NCBI GenBank assembly: GCA_023460875.1
Contig: JAEWOQ010000596.1
Location: 1 to 12,391, forward strand
Direction: 5' to 3'
DNA: 12,391 nucleotides
Source of the DNA: Pseudomonadota bacterium
GTDB taxonomy: Bacteria > Myxococcota_A > Polyangia > Polyangiales > Polyangiaceae
Part shown: piece after piece, positions 1 through 5,251 of the stretch
Layout: each line of letters starts with the position of its first letter
How positions within the stretch are numbered: position 1 is the first letter of the stretch
The notes under the pieces: model-generated
What the model was told of the DNA's origin: nothing
What the model saw: only the letters and a program-made list of their open reading frames with translations
The model's database searches: none
Translations under genes and position numbers: made by a program

Positions 1-1
1 G

Positions 2-244
2 GCGCTGACCGTGACCGCCAAGGCGGGCACGACCCCGACGCTGGACGTGACGATCGAGACCAGTCACGACGGCGTGACTTGGTACGAGGCTGGCGCCTTC
101 GCCCAGCTCAGCGACCCGACGGTCACCACGCCGGTGGTCGCGCGCAAGGTGTTCGCGATCGACCGGTTCGTGCGGGCGAAATGGGAGGTCGGCGGCAGCG
201 CAGATCCGTCGCTGACGTTCGCGCTCGCTGGCGAAGCGGCCTGA
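2..244 (+). CDS. Beta-rich phage structural protein, 5'-truncated
   Basis: The reading frame is open to the left edge (codons begin at base 2), so this is the C-terminal part of a gene that starts outside the window. The GTG at 11 is the first possible start inside the window, but the preceding codons (Ala-Leu-Thr) continue the same beta-strand pattern. The visible residues alternate hydrophobic and polar, as in a beta-sandwich, with the segments LDVTIETSHDGVTW and RFVRAKW. The same pattern recurs in the N-terminal half of the next gene (LDVFVETSPAGV, RFVRVRW), so the two are paralogous domains. Its position just before a gp36-type connector suggests a virion protein of the head or head-tail region, such as a decoration or adaptor protein; that role is inferred from place only. 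The stop is followed by three bases and then the next ATG, in the same frame. Confidence 0.75.
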   Translation, partial: ALTVTAKAGTTPTLDVTIETSHDGVTWYEAGAFAQLSDPTVTTPVVARKVFAIDRFVRAKWEVGGSADPSLTFALAGEAA

Positions 245-247
245 CTC

Positions 248-967
248 ATGGACAACCCGCTCCCCATCACGCTCCTGGAGGACACCGTCCTCAGTGCGCC
301 CGGGAGCGGGGCGGCCGTGGACGTCGGGATGCTGCGCCAGGTCGCCAAGCTGCGGCTCGACCTGGTGGCGCTGACCTCAGGCGAGGAGCTCGATGTGTTC
401 GTCGAGACGAGCCCCGCGGGGGTCGCCCACTGGTCGCAGGTGGCGCGGCGCTCCCTGGACTGGCCGGGCGTCCACGAGGTCACCGTCGGCCCACTGCAGC
501 GCTTCGTGCGCGTACGGTGGTCCTTCTCGGGGGGAGGCGCGGCGACACTCGGGGTCACAGCGAAAGCCCACGTCACCTACTGCACTCCGCGGGACATCCA
601 CCGATTCTCGGTCCCGGCGGGCGCGCTCGACTGCATCCCGCTCGACGAGCAGCTCGACGCCTGCATTGCAGCGACGGATGAGGCCGACGGCTACGTGGGC
701 GGGGCCTACAAGCTCCCGCTCAAGGCCTGGGGCGATGACCTGCGCAAGGCGACGGCCCGCATCGCCGGGGCGGACCTGCTGAGCGCCCGGGGCATCGACC
801 CCGAGAGCCAGGACGCCGTCGTCTTCCAGCGCGAGGAGGCGGCCAAGGAGTGGCTGAACCGCCTCGCCAATGGACGGCTCGCGCCTCCCGGCATGGTCGA
901 CCAGACCCCAGAGACCTTCGAGGGCGGCTCCGTCGTGGTGAGCCGACCCAAGCGCGGATGGTGGTGA
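248..967 (+). CDS. Beta domain fused to Mu gp36-like (DUF1320) head-tail connector
   Basis: This 239-residue protein appears to have two parts. Residues about 1-112 are beta-rich and resemble the preceding truncated gene (LDVFVETSPAGV and RFVRVRW against LDVTIETSHDGV and RFVRAKW). Residues about 115-225 match the DUF1320 pattern: a run of acidic residues and alanines, then DGYVGGAYKLPLKAW, a helix with an Arg/Ala-rich stretch, and a late helix KEWLNRLANGRLAPPG. In Mu-like phages gp36 lies between the capsid genes and the tail genes and is thought to act in head-tail joining. Standalone DUF1320 proteins are usually near 140 residues, so the extra N-terminal domain accounts for the length. The ATG follows the previous stop by three bases with no Shine-Dalgarno sequence, which points to translational coupling. 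I am fairly sure of the DUF1320 part; the function of the added domain is unknown. Confidence 0.8.
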   Translation: MDNPLPITLLEDTVLSAPGSGAAVDVGMLRQVAKLRLDLVALTSGEELDVFVETSPAGVAHWSQVARRSLDWPGVHEVTVGPLQRFVRVRWSFSGGGAATLGVTAKAHVTYCTPRDIHRFSVPAGALDCIPLDEQLDACIAATDEADGYVGGAYKLPLKAWGDDLRKATARIAGADLLSARGIDPESQDAVVFQREEAAKEWLNRLANGRLAPPGMVDQTPETFEGGSVVVSRPKRGWW

Positions 968-968
968 C

Positions 969-1223
969 ATGACCGACAACTTTCCCGGGCAGATGGGCGG
1001 CTTGCTCGCCCCGACCGATGACTTCGAGGTCATCGTGCCCGACGACGACAACGACCTCGCCAAGCTCCCGCGGCGCGTCTGGGCGGCCACCGACGGCAAC
1101 GCTGTGGTGCACAACAAGGACGGCGACACCGTCACCATCCCGGTGCTCGCGGGGCAAGACGTTCCGATTCGGCCGCGCCGGGTGCTGGAGACCAGCACGG
1201 CTACGTTGGTGGCGCTGTACTGA
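969..1223 (+). CDS. Small spike-base-like virion protein (RCAP_rcc01079 type)
   Basis: This 84-residue beta-rich protein has the pattern I associate with the 'spike base protein, RCAP_rcc01079 family': an N-terminal segment ending in an acidic Asp-rich turn (IVPDDDNDLAKLPRRVW), then a short hairpin carrying Gly-Asp (KDGDTVTIPVLAGQ), then an Arg-rich RPRRV and a C-terminus TATLVALY. Family members occur in gene transfer agents and in tailed phages near head and head-tail genes, where they are thought to sit on or under a surface spike. The protein is too small to carry a receptor-binding domain itself. The ATG lies one base after the upstream stop, so translation is probably coupled. Assignment rests on remembered family patterns, not on an alignment, and a generic small tail or head accessory protein remains possible. 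Confidence 0.62.
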   Translation: MTDNFPGQMGGLLAPTDDFEVIVPDDDNDLAKLPRRVWAATDGNAVVHNKDGDTVTIPVLAGQDVPIRPRRVLETSTATLVALY

Positions 1224-1241
1224 GGTCCCGCCGGGGCTGGG

Positions 1242-1781
1242 ATGCTTGCTGGTATGGCCGAGACTCGACTCAAGCGCATCGCGAAGGAGGTGCACCAAGC
1301 GCTGGGGGACCTGTCCGTTGCGGCGCGCCACGATCGCACGGCGCTCTCCGAGCATGGCCAGCTGCGCCGCATCGTGTGGCTCACTGAGGGCGGCACGGGA
1401 GAAGCTGCGCACCAGGCCGGCGGACGCATCCCTCCGGGGCGCCCCAACGTGCGGGTCGTGTCCACCTGGCTCCGGGTCGAGGACGTACAGGCGCACATCT
1501 ACGCGGAGGATCGGGCAGCTTGCGAGGAGCTCCTCGACAAGGTCATCGCAGCCCTCGATGAGGAATGCGGGCCGAGCTTCTCGGGGTTCAGCTACCGCTG
1601 GGTCACGGAGGAGCGCCCGAATGCCGGGGTCACGCTCCGGGCCAGCAAGTGCGTCCTGAGCCTCCAGCTCCGCATGCCGGTCGTGGCGAAAGAGGAACCC
1701 CTCCACCCGCTCCCCGGCCCTGACACAGAGTACGGCCTCCTGCTCGAGGACGACACGATCGCCCCGCACCCTGAGAGCTGA
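1242..1781 (+). CDS. Putative tail terminator / tail completion protein
   Basis: A 179-residue alpha/beta protein. The core (about residues 45-150) runs: a strand RRIVWLT, an Arg/Gly/Pro-rich loop, strand RVVSTWLRVEDVQAHIYA, a helix CEELLDKVIAALDEECG, an aromatic segment, then a final long strand KCVLSLQLRMPVV. This strand-helix-strand order, with a long strand ending in a conserved 'MPV', resembles the tail terminator (gpU-like) fold that caps the tube at its head end. Its place between the connector and the gpG-like gene fits that role, which in Mu would be near gp37. The C-terminal 30 residues are acidic and Pro-rich and probably disordered. ATG codons at 1242 and 1254 are both possible starts; neither has a strong ribosome site, and the one at 1254 gives MAETRLKR. 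The function is inferred. Confidence 0.6.
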   Translation: MLAGMAETRLKRIAKEVHQALGDLSVAARHDRTALSEHGQLRRIVWLTEGGTGEAAHQAGGRIPPGRPNVRVVSTWLRVEDVQAHIYAEDRAACEELLDKVIAALDEECGPSFSGFSYRWVTEERPNAGVTLRASKCVLSLQLRMPVVAKEEPLHPLPGPDTEYGLLLEDDTIAPHPES

Positions 1782-1784
1782 TCG

Positions 1785-2300
1785 ATGCGCCTCCGCTTCA
1801 CCGGCGACTTCAAGGAGCTCGACCGGTGGCGAAAGAAGGTCGAGCGGGCTCCCGAAGTTCTGGACGAGATCGGCCTGCAGCTCGCCGAAGAGACCATCGA
1901 TCTGATTCGCGAGGGCATCGCGGACAGCGTCGACCCATACGGGAGGCCCTACAAGCCTCTCCAGTTACGGGAAGGCCAGCCCCTCCGGAAGACCGGCGGG
2001 ATGCAGGTCTGGCAGCGCAAGGCCGCCAGTCGGCGCGGCTTCACCGTCTCGAGCCCGAAGAGCTACGCCATCTATCACCAGAAGGGCACGGGCATCTACG
2101 GGCCTAAGAAGCGGCCCATTAGGCCTACGAAGGCCAAGGCGCTGCGCATCCCCACGCAGGGAGGTGCCCTCTTCCGGAGGTCGGTCAAGGGCACGCCAAA
2201 GCGCCGCATGGTCCCTGACCGTGGACCGCTGCCGATGAAGTGGCGCACCAGATACGTCGAAACCTCCAACGAAGTGCTGACTGAGTACTTTCGCAAGTAG
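1785..2300 (+). CDS. Phage virion morphogenesis protein, Mu gpG-like
   Basis: This 171-residue basic protein shows the hallmarks of the phage virion morphogenesis (gpS/gpG, Phage_tail_S) family. After an N-terminal helical region comes DPYGRPYKPL, then a loop with LRKTGGM, a beta segment GFTVSSPKSYAIYHQKGTG, and a C-terminal segment RRMVPDRGPLPMKW that corresponds to the family's usual 'R.F.G' proline-rich motif. Family proteins act late in assembly, in tail completion or in stable head joining to the tail. The central part is very Lys/Arg-rich (KKRPIRPTKAKALRIP), longer than in many relatives, which may suit DNA or an acidic partner. The gene begins three bases after the preceding stop, in the same frame. 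The family call is good; the exact step in assembly is not shown by sequence. Confidence 0.8.
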   Translation: MRLRFTGDFKELDRWRKKVERAPEVLDEIGLQLAEETIDLIREGIADSVDPYGRPYKPLQLREGQPLRKTGGMQVWQRKAASRRGFTVSSPKSYAIYHQKGTGIYGPKKRPIRPTKAKALRIPTQGGALFRRSVKGTPKRRMVPDRGPLPMKWRTRYVETSNEVLTEYFRK

Positions 2301-2302
2301 GC

Positions 2303-2308
2303 AGGGAG
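2303..2308 (+). promoter_or_regulatory. Shine-Dalgarno site for the gene at 2313
   Basis: AGGGAG lies four bases before the ATG at 2313. It is one of the few clear ribosome binding sites in the window, since most genes here start directly on a stop codon without one. It supports 2313 as the start. Confidence 0.65.
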
Positions 2309-2312
2309 ATCC

Positions 2313-2705
2313 ATGGACGAAAAGAAGACGCCGGGCGAGAGCCCGAAGGGAGCTCCCAAGGCGGAGCCCAAGGGCCCCGAGCTCCGCACTCCTGCCGATT
2401 GGGCGGAGAAGCTGGGCCTCATCACGAAGGCAAATCCTCACGTCCCGCAGGTGCCCACCTTCGCCGACTGGCGCCATGCCGTCGCGGACAAGCTGCACGG
2501 TTGGTCAGACCACGCCTACCACCACCAGGCGAAGCCGTTCGAGATCTCCCGCGAGGACTACGAGAAGGCGCTCGCGGCGGCGGCACAGTTCCCCTGCTGC
2601 CCGCCCCACTCTGCGGCGCTCCCCGAGAGCCAGCGGGAGCGTTTCAAGGAGTTCAAGCCCAGCGCCAAGCGCGACAAGAAGAAGGCTAAGGAGGCCACCC
2701 GATGA
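2313..2705 (+). CDS. Small His/Cys-containing protein of unknown function before the sheath
   Basis: This 130-residue protein is not assigned a function. Residues 1-25 are Lys/Glu/Pro-rich and look disordered. The middle (about 28-92) is helical, with PADWAEKLG, then WRHAVADKLHGWSDHAYHH, then ISREDYEKALAAAAQ. The last 20 residues are almost all charged (KRDKKKAKEATR). Six histidines (43, 55, 62, 67, 70, 71) are followed by a Cys-Cys pair at 95-96 and His99, a grouping that could bind a metal. I recall small proteins with a similar HGW...H...DY..AL pattern beside sheath genes in other phages, but I cannot name the family. The gene overlaps the sheath start by four bases (ATGA), so the two are probably translated together. 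An assembly chaperone or a head-tail factor are possible roles. Confidence 0.8.
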   Translation: MDEKKTPGESPKGAPKAEPKGPELRTPADWAEKLGLITKANPHVPQVPTFADWRHAVADKLHGWSDHAYHHQAKPFEISREDYEKALAAAAQFPCCPPHSAALPESQRERFKEFKPSAKRDKKKAKEATR

Positions 2706-4192
2706 CCCTGCCCGCTGCAGTCGAGAGCGTCCGCGACGGCGGACTCAACCTGGCCCAACCCGCCTCGATGATGCCCGTCGTCGTTGGCGTGGCGAGCGCT
2801 GGGCCGCAGAAAGAGCTGACGATCTTCGGTAGCGCCTCCCAGCTCCAGGACGTCCACGGCGAGGGCCCCGGCGTGGAGCTCGCAGCGAACATCCTCGCGA
2901 AGGGCGGGCCGATCGGTTTCCTGCGCATGGATCCTTCCGTGGCAGCGAGCAACGGCGCTGCGAGCAACTCCGGCAGCGGAGCTGGCACCGTGGCGCTGAG
3001 CGGCGACGCAGCCTTCGACGCCCTGCTGCGCATCCGGATCGTCGCTGGCGGCGTCTTGGGCGTGGCCACCTTCCAGTACAACCTGGACGGCTATGCGGGG
3101 GACAAGGACAGCGAGCGGACCTGGAGCGAAGTCCTGACGGTGCCCGCCGGGGGCACGTTCGTGATCCCCGGGCTCGGCGTCACCGTGACCTTCGACGATG
3201 ACTCGGGCTCCGATCTGTTCGTTGCCGGGGACATCTACAGCGCTGAGGTCGACTGCGCGGGCTGGAACGCCACCGACCTGGCGGACGCCTTCACGGTGCT
3301 GAAGGCACAGCCCACCCGCTGGCGCTTCGTCGTGCCGGCGACCTCTCGCGGGTGTGGGGACGAGACCGCGCACGCCCTCCTGGCGACGGCCCTCCAGTCG
3401 CAGCTGGCCGCGCTGGCCGCAACGAGCAAGTACCGGCGAGGCATGCTGGCCACGGACGCGGGAGAGACTCCCGCCGATGTCGTCACGGCCTACCAGGGCG
3501 TCACGGCGATCCGCTGCCTGCTCGCCCACGGGCAGGTACGACGCAGCACCGTCAAGCCGCTCCCTGGGCTGGGCTTCCCGATCACGGGCGCCGTGGACGT
3601 CATTGCGGCGCGCGCGGCGGTCAGCCTGCCCAGCACGGACCTGAAGCGGGTCCGGTCGGGCCCCCTCGACGAGGTGGTGAAGCTTTTCCACGACGACTAC
3701 CGCACGCCCACCCAGCTCGACGCGACGAAGATCTCGACGCTGCGGACCTACGAGAACCGCGAGGGCGTGTACATCACGCAGGGCCGCTTGAAGTCCCCCG
3801 CGGGCTCCGACTTCAAGCTCTGGCCCCAGGGCATCGTGATGGACATCGCGTGCGAGACCGTGCACCAGGTCCTCACGGACTCGATCGGTCGAGGCGTGCG
3901 CTTCGTGAACCGCACGGTCAACGACGTGGTCTACCAGGGCACCATCGACGACCGCGACGCCTCGACCATCGAGGACGAGGTGAACCAGGCGCTGCTCGCC
4001 CAGCTGCTCACCACCCCGAACGCCGAGGGCTTCCTCGGGCAGGTGACTGGCGTCCGCTACCGGATCAATCGCCTGCACAACGTGCTGAGCACCGGCGTCG
4101 TGTTCGGTTCCGTCGGCATCCTCCCCCTCGCCTACATCGACCGCACCGAGACCGAGCTCGGGTTTGCGGTGGAACTGCCCGACGCGGCCTGA
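2702..4192 (+). CDS. Contractile tail sheath protein
   Basis: The sheath surrounds the tail tube and contracts to drive it through the host envelope. The 496-residue length fits the family. Residues 1-75 hold the N-terminal arm and first alpha/beta part (MPVVVGVASAGP, then GPGVELAANILAKGGP, the opening seen in DUF2586-type sheaths). Residues about 84-184 form an inserted beta-sandwich with FQYNLDGYAGDKDSERTWSE and a Gly/Asp-rich strand region, as found in many phage sheaths. A core follows with a strand RWRFVVPATSR, and the C-terminal domain (about 360-496) contains FVNRTVNDVVYQGTIDDRD and GVRYRINRLHN, consistent with the sheath interlocking domain. It starts inside the previous gene (ATGA) and is followed, with a Shine-Dalgarno site, by the tube gene, the normal pairing. 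Confident call. Confidence 0.9.
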   Translation: MTLPAAVESVRDGGLNLAQPASMMPVVVGVASAGPQKELTIFGSASQLQDVHGEGPGVELAANILAKGGPIGFLRMDPSVAASNGAASNSGSGAGTVALSGDAAFDALLRIRIVAGGVLGVATFQYNLDGYAGDKDSERTWSEVLTVPAGGTFVIPGLGVTVTFDDDSGSDLFVAGDIYSAEVDCAGWNATDLADAFTVLKAQPTRWRFVVPATSRGCGDETAHALLATALQSQLAALAATSKYRRGMLATDAGETPADVVTAYQGVTAIRCLLAHGQVRRSTVKPLPGLGFPITGAVDVIAARAAVSLPSTDLKRVRSGPLDEVVKLFHDDYRTPTQLDATKISTLRTYENREGVYITQGRLKSPAGSDFKLWPQGIVMDIACETVHQVLTDSIGRGVRFVNRTVNDVVYQGTIDDRDASTIEDEVNQALLAQLLTTPNAEGFLGQVTGVRYRINRLHNVLSTGVVFGSVGILPLAYIDRTETELGFAVELPDAA

Positions 4193-4197
4193 CCCTG

Positions 4198-4203
4198 AAA
4201 GGA
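4198..4203 (+). promoter_or_regulatory. Shine-Dalgarno site for the tail tube gene
   Basis: AAAGGA lies four bases before the ATG at 4208, in the 15-base gap after the sheath stop. An independent ribosome site suits a tube protein that must be made in many copies. Confidence 0.6.
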
Positions 4204-4207
4204 CGTC

Positions 4208-4663
4208 ATGAAGTACCCCGACCTCGAAGGCTTCGGCTACCAGTTCTCGCGCGGAGAAATCTCGCTGGGGACGAAGATCTACACCGCCATCACGGGAGTC
4301 TCGATCGCACAGCCCACGACGAATGCCGGCATCTTCGGCACGCGACCGTGGCCCATCGGACAGACCGAGGGAGACATGGAACTCGGCGAGGGAACGATCA
4401 CGTTCTCCGACGAGGCGGAGCGCCAGCGGTTTCTCGACGATCTCGGCGACGGATACAGGTCGAAGACCTGGAAGTTCACCTGGATCCTCACCTCGAAGGG
4501 GCGCCCGAACATCAAGTTCGCCGCCTACGGCTGCAAGGTGAACGACGACCCTGTCGAGCACGAGCGCGGCGAGGAGGCGCTTGGCGGCGACGTGACGTTC
4601 TCCTTCCTGAGTTACACGCGCAACGGGAAGGCGCCCCACGAGGGACAGCCGAACCCGGGCTGA
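4208..4663 (+). CDS. Tail tube protein
   Basis: This is the expected tube gene directly after the sheath. Tube subunits form stacked hexameric rings through which DNA passes. The 151 residues follow the tube beta-barrel layout: an N-terminal strand around SRGEISLGTKIYTAITGVSI, a loop, a strand pair GDMELGEGTITFSDEAE, a short helix ERQRFLDDLGDGY, strands KTWKFTWILTSK and IKFAAYGCKVNDDPV, and a last strand GGDVTFSFLSYTRNG. The 'E...I.F.D...' pattern and the late 'G.V.....D' strand are typical of Mu gpM or P2 FII-type tubes, although no single residue proves it. It has its own Shine-Dalgarno site and is followed by a 14-base palindrome and then the chaperone gene, the usual order. Confidence 0.82.
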   Translation: MKYPDLEGFGYQFSRGEISLGTKIYTAITGVSIAQPTTNAGIFGTRPWPIGQTEGDMELGEGTITFSDEAERQRFLDDLGDGYRSKTWKFTWILTSKGRPNIKFAAYGCKVNDDPVEHERGEEALGGDVTFSFLSYTRNGKAPHEGQPNPG

Positions 4664-4664
4664 G

Positions 4665-4678
4665 TCCACCGCGGTGGA
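4665..4678. repeat. 14-base perfect palindrome after the tube gene
   Basis: TCCACCGCGGTGGA reads the same on both strands and starts one base after the tube stop codon. As RNA it could form a five-pair stem with a CGCG loop. There is no T-run after it, so it is not a standard intrinsic terminator. It lies in the longest gap between + strand genes of the window (4664-4714). It may protect the 3' end of the sheath-tube message or bind a protein; this is inference. Confidence 0.55.
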
Positions 4679-4703
4679 GCGCCCATCGACCACACCACCG
4701 TCT

Positions 4704-4710
4704 AGGAGAG
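4704..4710 (+). promoter_or_regulatory. Shine-Dalgarno site for the tail assembly chaperone
   Basis: AGGAGAG lies four bases before a GTG at 4715. It is the strongest ribosome site in the window and decides the GTG start of the chaperone, which has no upstream ATG in the frame. Confidence 0.65.
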
Positions 4711-4714
4711 ACAC

Positions 4715-5053
4715 GTGGAACCCGAAACGAAAACCAAGAATCGATCCGCCAACGCCATCAAGCTCGAGGAGCTCCAGCGCGAGCACGGCCGCGTCGCCAG
4801 CGCAGAGATCCACGGTCAGCTCTACGCCTTCCGCGCCCCGACGCTCGAGGAGTGGGAGGAGTACCAGGACGGCCTGGGCAAGCGCCCGCGCGGCGCGTGC
4901 TTTCGTGAGCTGTCGCAGGTCACCTGTGTGCACCCCAGCGTCGACGAGCTGCAGAAGCTCTTCGATCGCCTGCCAGGCATCGGGGCGCGCATCGCGGACG
5001 CCGTGGCGGATCTCGCCGGCGCAGACATCGAGCTGACCGTAAAAAAAGGCTGA
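4715..5053 (+). CDS. Tail assembly chaperone, short (zero-frame) form
   Basis: This 112-residue protein lies between tube and tape measure, where tail assembly chaperones of the lambda gpG or Mu gp41 type are found. It begins with a charged, Lys-rich segment, then a beta part (IHGQLYAFRAPTLEEWEEYQ) and helices with DELQKLFDRLPGIGARIADAV, a layout shared with tail assembly chaperones of Mu-like phages. The chaperone holds the hydrophobic tape measure in solution and recruits tube subunits. The start is GTG with a strong AGGAGAG site. The last codons are GTA AAA AAA GGC TGA, a slippery run just before the stop, so a fraction of ribosomes should slip to the -1 frame and make a longer protein ending at 5241. 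Both forms are normally needed at different ratios. Confident on position and frameshift logic; the family match is from pattern. Confidence 0.82.
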   Translation: MEPETKTKNRSANAIKLEELQREHGRVASAEIHGQLYAFRAPTLEEWEEYQDGLGKRPRGACFRELSQVTCVHPSVDELQKLFDRLPGIGARIADAVADLAGADIELTVKKG

Positions 5054-5102
5054 GGCTGTGGAAGGGCTCGCGACGTAGGCACTACACCACGGCGCGAGCC
5101 CT
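5041..5102 (+). promoter_or_regulatory. Programmed -1 ribosomal frameshift site with downstream stem
   Basis: A run of seven A at 5041-5047 reads A AAA AAA in the zero frame, so both tRNAs re-pair perfectly after a -1 slip. The zero-frame stop TGA is only four bases later (5051-5053). A perfect ten-pair stem follows, 5063-5072 with 5093-5102 (AGGGCTCGCG with CGCGAGCCCT), starting 15 bases after the slip site and enclosing 20 bases. Loop bases 5088-5092 (CACGG) could also pair with 5118-5122 (CCGTG), which would give a pseudoknot. The 15-base spacer is longer than the usual five to nine, so the stem may help less than the slippery run. The +1 frame meets a stop at 5076-5078, while the -1 frame stays open to 5241. 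Confidence 0.8.
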
Positions 5103-5241
5103 GCGCGCGTTCATAGCCCGTGACGGCACAGACCACGACTGGGCCGGCGCGCTCATCGTGAGCGAGTTCCTCGACGACGTCCGGTTCATCCGCGGGTTCG
5201 TCGAGGCCTACGCAAAGGCGCTGAAGAAGCGCCGCAAGTGA
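5047..5241 (+). CDS. Tail assembly chaperone extension made by -1 frameshift (T domain)
   Basis: The -1 frame is open from the slip site to a TGA at 5239-5241 and adds 64 residues to the first 111 of the chaperone, giving a 175-residue long form. The segment starts RLRLWKGSRRRHY, continues with two helical stretches (TARALRAFIA, then WAGALIVSEFLDDVRFIRGFVEAYAKAL) and ends KKRRK. It has no usable start of its own: no ATG, and its only GTG (5158) would leave under 30 residues. It fills what would otherwise be an unexplained gap of nearly 200 bases before the tape measure. In lambda the equivalent part (gpT) binds the tube protein while the shared N-terminal part binds the tape measure; Mu has a comparable arrangement (gp41/42). 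The product is inferred, but slip site, open frame and position all agree. Confidence 0.78.
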   Translation, partial: RLRLWKGSRRRHYTTARALRAFIARDGTDHDWAGALIVSEFLDDVRFIRGFVEAYAKALKKRRK

Positions 5242-5251
5242 CCCCACTGCC

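Noticed and set aside
377..1769. Long minus-strand frames opposite the connector to terminator genes
   Set aside because: They oppose three + strand genes with family patterns and tight start-stop spacing, and their translations are Arg/Pro/Ser-rich without domain features.
4665..4678. Intrinsic terminator after the tube gene
   Set aside because: The palindrome has only a five-pair stem and no following T-run, and the chaperone and tape measure must be transcribed beyond it.
3352..4908. A 518-codon + strand frame over sheath, tube and chaperone
   Set aside because: It runs through three supported genes in another frame and has the Arg/Pro/Gly/His bias of a shadow frame.
2558..4933. A 791-codon open frame on the minus strand across sheath and tube
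   Set aside because: It lies opposite confidently identified sheath and tube genes. Long antisense frames arise easily in GC-rich genes, and its protein has a shadow-like composition with no recognisable domains.
5063..5102. Intrinsic terminator in the chaperone region
   Set aside because: The ten-pair stem has a 20-base loop and no T-run, and lies inside the -1 reading frame; it fits a frameshift stimulator better.
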